Shown here piece after piece: positions 23,726 to 32,764 of a stretch of 35,478 nucleotides of DNA. Under the pieces are notes generated by a model. That model was not told the DNA's origin, did no database searches, and saw only the letters and a program-made list of their open reading frames with translations. The stretch's first letter is position 1, and each line of letters starts with the position of its first letter. Source of the stretch: an uncultured Pelagibacteraceae bacterium (GTDB taxonomy: Bacteria > Pseudomonadota > Alphaproteobacteria > Pelagibacterales > Pelagibacteraceae); NCBI GenBank assembly GCA_902551895.1, contig CACDEU010000012.1, positions 1-35,478 on the forward strand, in the 5' to 3' direction. Both the position numbers and the translations under genes were made by a program.

Positions 23726-24346
23726 ATGAAACAAATAAATTTACAAAAAGCTCAAGTAAGATTAAGGGAAAAATTTATAAAAAATGGTGTTAAGATGCTT
23801 GCACCAGAGACCGTTTATTTTTCAAAAGATACAAAAATTGGAAAAAACGTAACAATAGAGCCCTATGTAGTTCTTGGAGAAAAAGTTAAAATACAAAATA
23901 ACTCTAAAATAAAATCTTTTTCTCATTTAGAAAATGTTAAAATAGAAAATAATGTAACAGTAGGACCTTTTGCAAGGTTAAGACCAGGTACAGTTTTAAA
24001 ATCAGGATCAAGAGTTGGAAATTTTGTTGAGATAAAGAAAAGCAATGTAGGAAAAAATTCAAAAGTAAATCATTTATCTTATATTGGAGATACTAATATT
24101 GGAAATTTTGTTAATATCGGCGCAGGCACAATTACTTGTAACTATGATGGAAAAAATAAAAATAAAACAGTAATCAAAAATAAAGTATTTGTTGGCTCAA
24201 ATTCATCTCTTGTTGCGCCAGTTACTTTAAACGAGAAAAGTACAATAGGTGCAGGATCTGTTATAACTAAAAGTGTTAAAAAAAATTCTTTAGCACTCAC
24301 AAGATCAAATCAAAATGAAGTGGAAAATTATAAGAGAAAAAAATAA
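23726..24346 (+). CDS. Glucosamine-1-phosphate N-acetyltransferase (GlmU C-terminal half only)
   Basis: A 206-residue left-handed beta-helix acetyltransferase. Arg86 (FARLRPG), Lys104 (VGNFVEIKKS), His116 and Tyr119 (NHLSYIGD) match E. coli GlmU Arg333, Lys351, His363 and Tyr366, all with a constant offset of 247. NIGAGTITCNYDGKNK and VAPVTL are also GlmU signatures. It therefore lacks the whole N-terminal uridyltransferase domain. The start is ATG 23726; an in-frame TTG six bases upstream is possible but has no ribosome site. It makes GlcNAc-1-phosphate from glucosamine-1-phosphate and is four bases from glmS, the first enzyme of the same route. Confidence 0.88.
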   Translation: MKQINLQKAQVRLREKFIKNGVKMLAPETVYFSKDTKIGKNVTIEPYVVLGEKVKIQNNSKIKSFSHLENVKIENNVTVGPFARLRPGTVLKSGSRVGNFVEIKKSNVGKNSKVNHLSYIGDTNIGNFVNIGAGTITCNYDGKNKNKTVIKNKVFVGSNSSLVAPVTLNEKSTIGAGSVITKSVKKNSLALTRSNQNEVENYKRKK

Positions 24347-24349
24347 ATT

Positions 24350-26167
24350 ATGTGTGGAATAGTTGGAATAGTAAGTAATAAATCAGTATCAGCAAGTATA
24401 ATTAGTGCATTGAAAAAACTAGAATATCGTGGCTATGACTCAGCTGGGATCTCAACACTAAGTAATAATCAAATTAATGAACAAAAATGTTCTGGAAGAG
24501 TAGATAACTTAGAAAAAATACTTTTTCAAAATCCTTCGGATGGTGATCTTGGCATTGGGCACGTAAGATGGGCAACACACGGAATCCCAAATCAAATTAA
24601 CGCTCATCCACATTCCTCTGAAGTTGTTTCAGTTGTACACAATGGTATAATTGAAAATTCTGATAAATTAAGGGATGAGTATATTAAAAAAGGTTATTCT
24701 TTTAAATCTCAAACAGATACAGAAGTTATAACAGTAATGTTAACTGATTATTTAAAATCAGAAGCTTTAATAAATTGTATTCATAAAACTTTAGAAAAAC
24801 TAGAAGGTAGTTTTGCTCTTGGAGTAATATTTAAAGATTTTAACAATTTAGTTGTTGGAGCAAGAAGAGGAAGTCCACTAGCAGTAGGATATGGTCATAA
24901 TGAAAATTTTATAGGTTCAGATTCTTACGCTCTTAAATCAATGACAAATAAGATTTCTTATCTTGATGATGGAGATTTTTGCTTGCTTTACAGAGAAAAA
25001 GTTGAATTTTATAATTCAGAAAAAAAAAAAATTAATAAAGAAATTTTAGAACTATCTAATGAGGACAATATTGCTGAAAAAGGAGATTATAAAGACTTTA
25101 TGTCTAAGGAAATTGATGAGCAGTTATTTACTACAAAAAAATGTATCAATGAATATTTAGATAAATCGCGTAATGAAATTAATATTTTTAATCTACCAAT
25201 TGATCCCAAAAAGATTAATAAAATAAGATTAATAGCCTGTGGAACAGCATATCATTCATGTTTAATGGCAAAATATTGGATAGAAGAAAATACTTCCATT
25301 GATGTTGAGGCAGACATAGCATCTGAGTTTAGATATAGAAATGTAAAACTAAATAAAGATGACCTTTACATCTTTGTATCACAGTCGGGAGAAACAGCTG
25401 ATACATATGCTGCACTTGAAAAATGTAAAAAAAATAACGTTAAGACTTGCGGTATAGTTAATGTTGTAGAAAGCTCAATAGCAAGACTTGCAGATTTTGT
25501 TTTACCAATTCATGCTGGACCTGAAATTGGTGTTGCATCTACTAAAGCTTTTTTAGGTCAAATGCTTGTTCTTTATTTGCTAATATTAAAAATATCAAAA
25601 GAAAGAAGTGAAATTAACCAAGAAAATTATAAAAAACTTATTTTAGATTTAATAAAGTTACCAGATTTTATTAAAAAAACTTTATCAAAACAGAAGGATA
25701 TACAAATTGTTGCTAGAGATTTTGTTACCGCTAAAGGAACCATGTATTTGGGCAGAGGATATTCATATCCAATTGCAATGGAAGGTGCTCTTAAACTAAA
25801 AGAACTTTCTTATATTCATGCTGAAGGTTATGCTGCGGGTGAAATGAAACACGGACCGCTTGCATTAATTGAAGATGGTATGCCAGTAATTGTATTAGCA
25901 CCAAAAGATAGATATTTTGAAAAAACTATTTCGAATATGCAGGAGGTAATAGCAAGAGGTGGTAAAGTTGTAATGATAACTGATGATACATCTAAAACAA
26001 TGAGTGAAAATATAAGATTTAAATTTCAAATTCCAAAAACTAACTCAACTCTTAACCCTTTTTTATTAAGTATCCCGCTTCAGTTTTTAGCTTATCATGT
26101 AGCATTGTTAAAAAATTGTGATATAGATAAACCAAGAAACTTAGCAAAATCAGTAACAGTAGAGTAA
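24350..26167 (+). CDS. glmS: Glutamine-fructose-6-phosphate aminotransferase (isomerising)
   Basis: A 605-residue enzyme that makes glucosamine-6-phosphate from fructose-6-phosphate and glutamine, the entry to UDP-GlcNAc. It has an N-terminal class II amidotransferase domain starting MCGIVGIV (Cys2 becomes the nucleophile), with RGYDSAG and HVRWATHG. Two SIS domains follow (CGTAYHS, SQSGETADT, STKAFLGQ and LGRGYSYPIAMEGALKLKELSYIHAEGYAAGEMKHGP). The tail ends LAKSVTVE. It is full length. It follows the GlmU-half gene by three bases. No ribozyme-like leader is possible in that gap. Confidence 0.96.
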   Translation: MCGIVGIVSNKSVSASIISALKKLEYRGYDSAGISTLSNNQINEQKCSGRVDNLEKILFQNPSDGDLGIGHVRWATHGIPNQINAHPHSSEVVSVVHNGIIENSDKLRDEYIKKGYSFKSQTDTEVITVMLTDYLKSEALINCIHKTLEKLEGSFALGVIFKDFNNLVVGARRGSPLAVGYGHNENFIGSDSYALKSMTNKISYLDDGDFCLLYREKVEFYNSEKKKINKEILELSNEDNIAEKGDYKDFMSKEIDEQLFTTKKCINEYLDKSRNEINIFNLPIDPKKINKIRLIACGTAYHSCLMAKYWIEENTSIDVEADIASEFRYRNVKLNKDDLYIFVSQSGETADTYAALEKCKKNNVKTCGIVNVVESSIARLADFVLPIHAGPEIGVASTKAFLGQMLVLYLLILKISKERSEINQENYKKLILDLIKLPDFIKKTLSKQKDIQIVARDFVTAKGTMYLGRGYSYPIAMEGALKLKELSYIHAEGYAAGEMKHGPLALIEDGMPVIVLAPKDRYFEKTISNMQEVIARGGKVVMITDDTSKTMSENIRFKFQIPKTNSTLNPFLLSIPLQFLAYHVALLKNCDIDKPRNLAKSVTVE

Positions 26168-26189
26168 TAAATACTTAATAAAAAATAAA

Positions 26190-26219
26190 TTTACATTTAT
26201 AATATCTGATCTATATATA
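26190..26219 (+). promoter_or_regulatory. Candidate promoter of the DAHP synthase gene
   Basis: TTTACA (26190-26195) precedes TATATATA (26212-26219), with 16-18 bases between. It lies in the 66-base gap after glmS. Initiation would give a leader of about ten bases. The AT-rich setting lowers the weight. Confidence 0.4.
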
Positions 26220-26233
26220 CTTTAAGTTGTATT

Positions 26234-27613
26234 ATGAAAAAATGGAAAACAAATAGTTGGAGAAATTATCCGGTTAAACACATCCCTACCTACGAGGATG
26301 AAAAAGAACTTAATATGGTTCTTGGAAAAATAAAAGATTTTCCTCCATTAGTATTTGCGGGCGAAACAAGACATTTGAAACAACAACTAGCTGATGTTGT
26401 TGATGGAAAAGCTTTCTTATTGCAAGGAGGCGATTGTGCTGAAAGTTTTGCCGAATTTAATCCAGACAATATAAGAGATTATTTTAAAGTTATGTTACAA
26501 ATGTCTTTAGTTTTGACTTATTCAGCATCATTACCAGTTGTTAAACTTGGTAGGATAGCGGGACAATTTTCAAAACCTAGAAGTGCACCAACTGAAAAAC
26601 AGGGTGATATAGAATTACCCAGCTATCTTGGTGATAATATAAATGGGATAGAGTTTAATGAAAAAGCAAGAAAACCTGATCCAAAAAGATTATTTAAAGC
26701 TTATTCACAAGCAGCATCAACACTAAATTTAATTAGAGCTTTTTGCCATGGTGGATTTGCTGATTTAAAGAAAGTTCATTTATGGAACTTAGGATATATT
26801 AAAAAAAGCCCACAAGCTAAGAAGTTTAAAGAATTAGAGGATAAAATTGCGGATGCATTAGCATTTATGGATGCTTGTGGAATAAATTCAGATTTTAATA
26901 GAAGATTAAAGACAGTTAACTTTTGGACTTCTCATGAAGCTTTGTTACTTCCATTTGAAGAAAGTATGACAAGAATTGATTCAACTACGGGAGAATATCA
27001 CGATACATCGGCACACTTTGTGTGGATAGGAGATAGAACAAGGCAATTAGATGGAGGCCATGTTGAATTTTGTAGAGGAATTGAAAATCCAATTGGAATT
27101 AAGTGTGGACCAACATCAAAACCCGATGAAATAGTTAAAATTTGTAATGCAATAAATCCAAAAAATGAAAAAGGAAAAATAACTTTAATTTCAAGATTTG
27201 GTTGTGAAAATGTTGGAAAATTTTTACCAAAATTAGTTAGAACTATAAAAAAAGAAGGTTTAAATGTTATTTGGTCTTGTGACCCAATGCATGGAAATAC
27301 AGTAAAATCCTCTACAGGTTTCAAAACCAGACCATTTAATAACGTTTTAAAAGAAGTAAAAAATGTTTTTGCTGTGCATCAAAGTGAAGGATCTTATGCT
27401 GGAGGATTGCATATAGAAATGACTGGACAAAATGTTACAGAATGCACGGGTGGTACACAAAAAATTTCTGACAAAGATTTGTCAAGCAGATATCGTACAC
27501 ATTGTGACCCAAGATTAAATGCTAATCAAGCCTTAGAACTGTCATTTTTAATTTCCGATGAAATTAAAAAAAATTCCATTTATGCAAGAAGTGGAATTAG
27601 AGCGGTTTCTTAA
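26234..27613 (+). CDS. 3-deoxy-7-phosphoheptulonate synthase, class II
   Basis: A 459-residue class II (plant/Mycobacterium type) DAHP synthase, the first step of the shikimate pathway (PEP plus erythrose-4-phosphate). Motifs are LLQGGDCAESFAEF (metal-binding Cys), VKLGRIAGQFSKPRSA, SHEALLLPFEE, WIGDRTRQLDGGHVEF, WSCDPMHGN and the C-terminal SRYRTHCDPRLN. Class II enzymes have no relation in sequence to E. coli AroG/F/H. The length is normal. No chorismate mutase domain is attached. Confidence 0.95.
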   Translation: MKKWKTNSWRNYPVKHIPTYEDEKELNMVLGKIKDFPPLVFAGETRHLKQQLADVVDGKAFLLQGGDCAESFAEFNPDNIRDYFKVMLQMSLVLTYSASLPVVKLGRIAGQFSKPRSAPTEKQGDIELPSYLGDNINGIEFNEKARKPDPKRLFKAYSQAASTLNLIRAFCHGGFADLKKVHLWNLGYIKKSPQAKKFKELEDKIADALAFMDACGINSDFNRRLKTVNFWTSHEALLLPFEESMTRIDSTTGEYHDTSAHFVWIGDRTRQLDGGHVEFCRGIENPIGIKCGPTSKPDEIVKICNAINPKNEKGKITLISRFGCENVGKFLPKLVRTIKKEGLNVIWSCDPMHGNTVKSSTGFKTRPFNNVLKEVKNVFAVHQSEGSYAGGLHIEMTGQNVTECTGGTQKISDKDLSSRYRTHCDPRLNANQALELSFLISDEIKKNSIYARSGIRAVS

Positions 27614-27640
27614 CGCATTTAAAAAGAAATCTTTTAGCGT
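27613..27640 (+). repeat. Imperfect inverted repeat between DAHP synthase and nadE genes
   Basis: ACGC and GCGT form outer arms, and AAAAGA/TCTTTT form an inner stem with a two-base loop. Small bulges separate the two. No T-run follows, so it is at best a weak terminator or leader hairpin for nadE, whose ATG is at 27652. Confidence 0.3.
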
Positions 27641-27651
27641 ATATTTGAATT

Positions 27652-28389
27652 ATGGAAGTATCTAAAAAAGTTATATTTATAAAAGATTGGATATTGAATT
27701 ATGTTAATTCAATGCCTGTTAAAGCTCAGTCATTAGTTATTGGTATTTCTGGAGGCATAGACTCATCAGTAACAAGCACCTTATGCGCAATGACTGGTTT
27801 AAAAACTATAGTTTTAACCATGCCAATTAAACAAAATAAAGAACAGAACGATCTAAGTCTTTTACATAAGAAATGGTTAAGCGATAAATTTAATAATGTA
27901 GAATCTCATTCGCTAGAGCTTGATAAAGTATTTAATAATTTTGAAAATACAATGACAGATTTTAAAAGCGAACATGGTATGGCCAACTCAAGAGCTAGAT
28001 TAAGAATGACAACTCTTTATCAAGCGGCAGCAGCAAATAAAGGAATTGTAGTTGGTACAGGAAATAAAGTAGAGGATTTTGGTGTAGGTTTTTATACAAA
28101 ATATGGAGATGGTGGCGTTGATATTTCTCCAATTGCTGATTGTACAAAAACAGAAGTTTGGGAACTTGGAAAAGAATTAAAAATACTTGAAGAAATTATC
28201 AAAGCAAAACCCACAGATGGTTTATGGGATGATGGAAGAACTGATGAAAATCAATTAGGCTTAAGGTATGAAGAAGTGGAGGATGCTATGAATAACCCAG
28301 ATTCCCCAAATTACGAAAAATACATTAAAATTAGAAAATTAAATCTTCACAAAATGGAGCCAATTCCAGTTTGTAAGATTCCTAAGTAA
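27652..28389 (+). CDS. nadE: NAD(+) synthase, ammonia-dependent form
   Basis: A 245-residue N-type ATP pyrophosphatase that amidates nicotinic acid adenine dinucleotide to NAD. SGGIDSSV near residue 34 is the ATP-binding loop. VGTGNKVEDFGVGFYTKYGDGGVDISPIADCTKTEVWELGKEL is the strongly conserved substrate and metal region, and PTDGLWDDGRTDE is also typical. There is no N-terminal nitrilase/glutaminase domain, so ammonia is the expected nitrogen donor. Confidence 0.94.
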   Translation: MEVSKKVIFIKDWILNYVNSMPVKAQSLVIGISGGIDSSVTSTLCAMTGLKTIVLTMPIKQNKEQNDLSLLHKKWLSDKFNNVESHSLELDKVFNNFENTMTDFKSEHGMANSRARLRMTTLYQAAAANKGIVVGTGNKVEDFGVGFYTKYGDGGVDISPIADCTKTEVWELGKELKILEEIIKAKPTDGLWDDGRTDENQLGLRYEEVEDAMNNPDSPNYEKYIKIRKLNLHKMEPIPVCKIPK

Positions 28390-28434
28390 TCTAAAAGATT
28401 CACAAACATCAAATTAAAGTATATTTCTAGAATA

Positions 28435-29796
28435 ATGAATAAAGATATTTTTTTAACAAATAGCCTTGGTAATAAAAAGCATAAATTTATACCAATCGAT
28501 CCAAAAAAAATTGGAATGTATGTATGTGGACCAACTGTTTATGATAATCCGCATATTGGTAATGCAAGACCTTTGGTTGTATTTGATATTTTGTTTAAAA
28601 TTTTAAAATGTAAATACGGAAAAAATTCAGTTAGTTATGTTCGAAATATTACTGATATTGATGATAAAATAATATCTTCATCAGTCGAAAAAAATATTAC
28701 AATTGATGATCTCACAAAGAATATTACAAATATTTTTCATCAAGACTGCAAATATTTAAATTGTGAAGTTCCCACAAAAGAACCCAAGGCAACTGAAAAT
28801 ATTTCATTAATGATTGAAATGATTAATAAACTTATTCAAAATAAATTTGCATACGAGATCAAGAACCATGTTTATTTTGAAGTAAAAAAATTTAAAGATT
28901 ATGGAAAATTATCAAATAAAAATCTAGATGAGCTAATTGCAGGTGCAAGAGTTGAAGTGTCAGAAAATAAAAAAAATCCAGCTGACTTTGTATTGTGGAA
29001 GCCATCAGCAGAAGCAGAACCTTCATGGGATTCACCTTGGGGAAAAGGAAGACCTGGTTGGCACCTAGAATGTTCAGTAATGTCAAAAAAATTTTTAGGT
29101 GATAAATTTGATATTCATGGAGGTGGAATGGATTTAATTTTTCCACATCACGAAAATGAAATTGCACAATCTAGATGTGCAAATGAAAATCAAACATTCG
29201 CTAATTATTGGGTTCATAATGGATTTATAACAATCTCAAGTGAAAAAATGTCAAAATCGCAAGGCAACATTTTAAAAATTGGGGATTTTAAAAACAAAGT
29301 AAGTGGCCAGGTATTAAGATTAGCTTTGATTAGTGCACACTACAAACAACCTTTAGATTGGAATGATAAACTTTTATCAGAATGTGAGAAAACAGTTAAC
29401 AAGTGGTATGAAAGTTATACTGATATTAAAAAACGAGTACTAATTCCCGAAGAATATCTTTCTCCATTGTATGATGATTTAAATACCCCAGGTTATATCG
29501 CTAATCTTCATAAATTATTTGAAAAATCTCAAAAAGGTTCAATCAAGGATAAAGAAATATTTGTTTCAGCGTGTAATTTTATTGGCCTATTAAATGAAAG
29601 TAAAAATTCATGGGATCAATTTAAGCAAAGTAAATCTAAGATTACTGAAGAAGAAATAAAACAAAAAATTGCAGCAAGAAATAAAGCTAGAAAAAATAAA
29701 GATTATAAATCAGCTGACGAAATCAGAAATGAATTATTAGACAAAGGAGTTTTAATTGAAGACAAAGATGATAAAACCCTTTGGAAATTTAAATGA
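28435..29796 (+). CDS. cysS: Cysteinyl-tRNA synthetase
   Basis: A 453-residue class I tRNA synthetase. The signature HIGN occurs in MYVCGPTVYDNPHIGNARP, where the Cys is a zinc ligand. WHLECSVMS and the HGGGMDLIFPHHENEIAQS region supply the remaining zinc ligands. EKMSKSQGN is the KMSKS loop. The C-terminal DALR-type helical domain with ARNKARKNKDYKSADEIR closes the protein. Its stop overlaps the next start (ATGA), so it is coupled to the citramalate synthase. Confidence 0.97.
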   Translation: MNKDIFLTNSLGNKKHKFIPIDPKKIGMYVCGPTVYDNPHIGNARPLVVFDILFKILKCKYGKNSVSYVRNITDIDDKIISSSVEKNITIDDLTKNITNIFHQDCKYLNCEVPTKEPKATENISLMIEMINKLIQNKFAYEIKNHVYFEVKKFKDYGKLSNKNLDELIAGARVEVSENKKNPADFVLWKPSAEAEPSWDSPWGKGRPGWHLECSVMSKKFLGDKFDIHGGGMDLIFPHHENEIAQSRCANENQTFANYWVHNGFITISSEKMSKSQGNILKIGDFKNKVSGQVLRLALISAHYKQPLDWNDKLLSECEKTVNKWYESYTDIKKRVLIPEEYLSPLYDDLNTPGYIANLHKLFEKSQKGSIKDKEIFVSACNFIGLLNESKNSWDQFKQSKSKITEEEIKQKIAARNKARKNKDYKSADEIRNELLDKGVLIEDKDDKTLWKFK

Positions 29797-31394
29797 GCAA
29801 AGAAAAAATACATATATTTGATACCACTTTGAGAGATGGTGCACAAACCCAAGGTGTTGATTTTTCAATAGATGATAAATTAAAAATAGCAAAAGCTTTA
29901 GATGATTTAGGTGTTGACTATATTGAAGGAGGTTGGCCCGGTGCTAACCCAACTGATACAGAGTTTTTTCAAAAAAAAATTAAATTTAATAATTCAATTT
30001 TAACAGCATTTGGTATGACAAAAAGAGCTGGTAGAAGCGCTGAAAATGACCCAGGACTTTCATCTATATTAAATAGCAACACTCCAGCCGTGTGCTTAGT
30101 TGGTAAATCTTGGGATTTTCATGTTGATGTTGCATTAGGAATATCAAATGAAGAAAATTTAGAAAACATTTCAGAGAGCGCAAAGCTTTTTGTTAAAGAA
30201 AAAAAAGAATTTATGTTTGATGCAGAACATTTTTTTGATGGCTTTAAAAATAATAAAGAATATGCGCTCTCATGTATAAAATCAGCATACGATAATGGAG
30301 CTAGATGGATCGTACTTTGTGATACAAATGGGGGAACCTTGCCTAATGAAGTTACAGATATTGTAAATGAAGTTACTAAATCAGTACCAGGAAAAAATAT
30401 TGGTATTCATGCCCATAATGATACAGGAAATGCAGTTGCAAATTCACTTGCTGCAGTTTTATCAGGCGCTAGACAAATACAAGGAACGATTAATGGATTG
30501 GGTGAAAGATGTGGAAATGCAAATTTAATGTCTATAATTCCAACTTTGCATTTAAAAGAAGTTTATTCAAATAGTTATGAAATAAATATTAAAAAAGAAA
30601 ATATTAGTAAATTAACTCAATGTTCAAGATTACTTGATGAAATATTAAATAGAAAACCTAATCAGCATTTACCTTATGTTGGGGCTGCTGCGTTTTCTCA
30701 TAAAGGTGGTTTGCATGTTTCTGCTGTACAAAAAGATCCAAAAACATACGAGCATATAAACCCTGAAGATGTAGGAAATGTAAGAAACATTGTTGTTTCT
30801 GACCAATCTGGAAAATCAAACATAGTTTCTAGACTCAAATCTATTGGAATAGATTTTAAACAAGATGATCCAAAAATAAAAAAACTTTTAGAAGAAGTTA
30901 AGGATAGAGAATTCATTGGTTACAGTTACGATGGTGCAGATGCATCTTTTGAATTACTAGCAAGAAGAATAATGGGAGAAATTCCAAGGTATATCTCAAT
31001 TAAGGAATACGATGTTTCTGTAAAAAAGAATAGCTTAGGAGAAATTATATCTTCTGCAAAAGCTCAATTAGAAGTTGATAAAAAGTTAATTCTTTGTGAA
31101 GGAGAGGGCAATGGCCCTGTTCACGCACTTGATAATGCAATAAGAAACAATGTAGATAAACTTGCAAAATATTCTCAATATTTAAAAGATTTAAAATTAG
31201 TTGACTATAAAGTCAGAATTCTTAATACCGGAACAGAAGCTGTAACAAGAGTTTCAATTGAAAGTACAGATTCAAAAGGTAAAAACTGGTTTACAATTGG
31301 AGTTTCTCCAAACATTATCGATGCTTCATTTAAAGCACTAGTTGATAGTTTAGATTATAAACTGTTCAAAGATAAAGCACCTGCAAGTCTTTAA
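29793..31394 (+). CDS. cimA: Citramalate synthase
   Basis: A 533-residue DRE-TIM metallolyase of the isopropylmalate synthase family. The catalytic start is FDTTLRDGAQTQGVDFS. HAHNDTGNAVANSLAAV binds the metal, and GLGERCGNANL and SHKGGLHVSAVQKDP follow. The C-terminal regulatory LeuA-dimer domain occupies the last 150 residues or so. The TQGVDFS start and the overall length fit the CimA branch, which condenses pyruvate and acetyl-CoA to (R)-citramalate for isoleucine. A divergent 2-isopropylmalate synthase is the main alternative. It overlaps both neighbours. Confidence 0.9.
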   Translation: MSKEKIHIFDTTLRDGAQTQGVDFSIDDKLKIAKALDDLGVDYIEGGWPGANPTDTEFFQKKIKFNNSILTAFGMTKRAGRSAENDPGLSSILNSNTPAVCLVGKSWDFHVDVALGISNEENLENISESAKLFVKEKKEFMFDAEHFFDGFKNNKEYALSCIKSAYDNGARWIVLCDTNGGTLPNEVTDIVNEVTKSVPGKNIGIHAHNDTGNAVANSLAAVLSGARQIQGTINGLGERCGNANLMSIIPTLHLKEVYSNSYEINIKKENISKLTQCSRLLDEILNRKPNQHLPYVGAAAFSHKGGLHVSAVQKDPKTYEHINPEDVGNVRNIVVSDQSGKSNIVSRLKSIGIDFKQDDPKIKKLLEEVKDREFIGYSYDGADASFELLARRIMGEIPRYISIKEYDVSVKKNSLGEIISSAKAQLEVDKKLILCEGEGNGPVHALDNAIRNNVDKLAKYSQYLKDLKLVDYKVRILNTGTEAVTRVSIESTDSKGKNWFTIGVSPNIIDASFKALVDSLDYKLFKDKAPASL

Positions 31395-32110
31395 TGTTCA
31401 ATAATATTTCTTTTATTTTACATAAGCCTCAGTTATCAGAAAATATTGGCGCATGTGCTAGAGCAATGAAAAATTTTAATTTTTCTAAATTAATCGTAAT
31501 AAATCCAAAACCGACTTTCCCCAATGATAAAATTGTTGCTACTTCAGTAGGAGCTAACGAAATTATTAAGAAAAGTAAGGTTTATGTGAATTTAGAACCT
31601 GCAATGAAAAATATCGATATTTTAATTTCAACAACTTCAAGATTTAGAAACAAAAATATTAAACATATAAAGTTAAATGAACTAAATAAAATAGACTTTA
31701 GTAAAAAAGTTGCTTTTTTATTTGGACCAGAAGCTTCTGGATTATCAAATAATGAAATAAGCTTTTCAAATTATGTATTACAAATACCCAGTAATAATAA
31801 ATTTAAATCATTGAATTTATCTCATAGTTTAATAATTGTGGCTCAAACTATTTTTCAGTTGTTAAATATAAAAAAATCAAAATATTCTAAATCAAAGAAA
31901 ATTAAACCTGCTTCAAAAAAAAACATCCAAGCCATGACAAATTTATGTATCAGACATCTTGAAGAAATAAATTTTTTTAAACCAAAAGAAAAAAAACCTA
32001 AAATGTTAGAAAATTTAAGAAGTATATTTTATAAAATGGATTTATCAGAAAAAGAAACACGTATTTTATCAAGTGTATTTGCTAGTTTAGCTAAAAAAAA
32101 GGCTGATTGA
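31394..32110 (+). CDS. TrmJ-like tRNA/rRNA 2'-O-methyltransferase (SPOUT)
   Basis: A 238-residue SpoU/TrmH-family knotted methyltransferase. The SAM-binding knot motifs are at FLFGPEASGLSNNEI and LQIPSNNKFKSLNLSHSLIIV, with the N-terminal LHKPQLSENIGACARAMKNFNF (conserved Asn and Arg). The C-terminal helix region is typical of TrmJ (LasT), which methylates position 32 of tRNA. Specificity is an inference. It overlaps cimA by one base (TAATG), and its TGA stop is part of the rpsD promoter. Confidence 0.9.
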   Translation: MFNNISFILHKPQLSENIGACARAMKNFNFSKLIVINPKPTFPNDKIVATSVGANEIIKKSKVYVNLEPAMKNIDILISTTSRFRNKNIKHIKLNELNKIDFSKKVAFLFGPEASGLSNNEISFSNYVLQIPSNNKFKSLNLSHSLIIVAQTIFQLLNIKKSKYSKSKKIKPASKKNIQAMTNLCIRHLEEINFFKPKEKKPKMLENLRSIFYKMDLSEKETRILSSVFASLAKKKAD

Positions 32111-32134
32111 CAAAATTGATCTTGTGTTTATAAA
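32107..32134 (+). promoter_or_regulatory. Near-consensus sigma-70 promoter for rpsD
   Basis: TTGACA (32107-32112, perfect -35) is followed by 16 bases and TATAAA (32129-32134). Predicted initiation is about 32140, so the leader to ATG 32147 would be about seven bases or less. The -35 overlaps the stop codon of the upstream methyltransferase gene. This is the strongest promoter match I see in the window. Confidence 0.75.
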
Positions 32135-32146
32135 GCGTTCTATTAA

Positions 32147-32764
32147 ATGACAAAAAGATTAAACTCTAAACATAAAGTTGATAGAAGGCTAAGAGTGAAT
32201 CTATGGGGAAGACCTAAGAGCCCATTTAATACAAGAGCATATCCACCAGGACAGCACGGGCAAACAAAATCAGCCAAACCATCAGATTATGGAATCCAAT
32301 TAAATGCAAAACAGAAATTAAAATCCTATTATGGCAATATGAATGAAAGACAATTTAGGAATGTTTATAAAAAAGCTATAATGAAAAAAGGAGATACTGC
32401 AGAAAATTTAATTGGTTTATTAGAGAGAAGACTTGATGCAGTAATTTATAGATCAAAACTTTCGAATACTATTTTTTCTTCAAGACAATTAATAAATCAT
32501 GGCCATGTAAGAGTTAATGGAAAAAAAGTTAATATTGCAAGCTATCAAGTTAGAGAAGAAGATAATATAGAGATTAGGGATAAATCAAAACAATTAGCCT
32601 TAATTGATATAGCGCTTGCCAACAAAGAAAGAGAAGTCCCTGAATATTTACAATTAGACGAGAAAAATAAAAAAGTAAAATTTGTAAGAGTTCCTAAATT
32701 TGAAGAAGTTCCGTATCCTGTTGTAATGGAGCCAAATCTAGTAATCGAATACTATTCAAGATAA
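32147..32764 (+). CDS. rpsD: 30S ribosomal protein S4
   Basis: A 205-residue primary 16S rRNA-binding protein. [21 protein letters not shown] and [24 protein letters not shown] are in the N-terminal domain. The S4 RNA-binding domain follows at about residues 95-155 ([31 protein letters not shown]). No zinc-binding Cys cluster is present. The gene stands apart from the alpha operon, as is usual in alphaproteobacteria. There is no ribosome site in front. Its stop abuts the stop of the convergent glutaredoxin gene with no base between. Confidence 0.97.
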   Translation: MTKRLNSKHKVDRRLRVNLWGRPKSPFNTRAYPPGQHGQTKSAKPSDYGIQLNAKQKLKSYYGNMNERQFRNVYKKAIMKKGDTAENLIGLLERRLDAVIYRSKLSNTIFSSRQLINHGHVRVNGKKVNIASYQVREEDNIEIRDKSKQLALIDIALANKEREVPEYLQLDEKNKKVKFVRVPKFEEVPYPVVMEPNLVIEYYSR

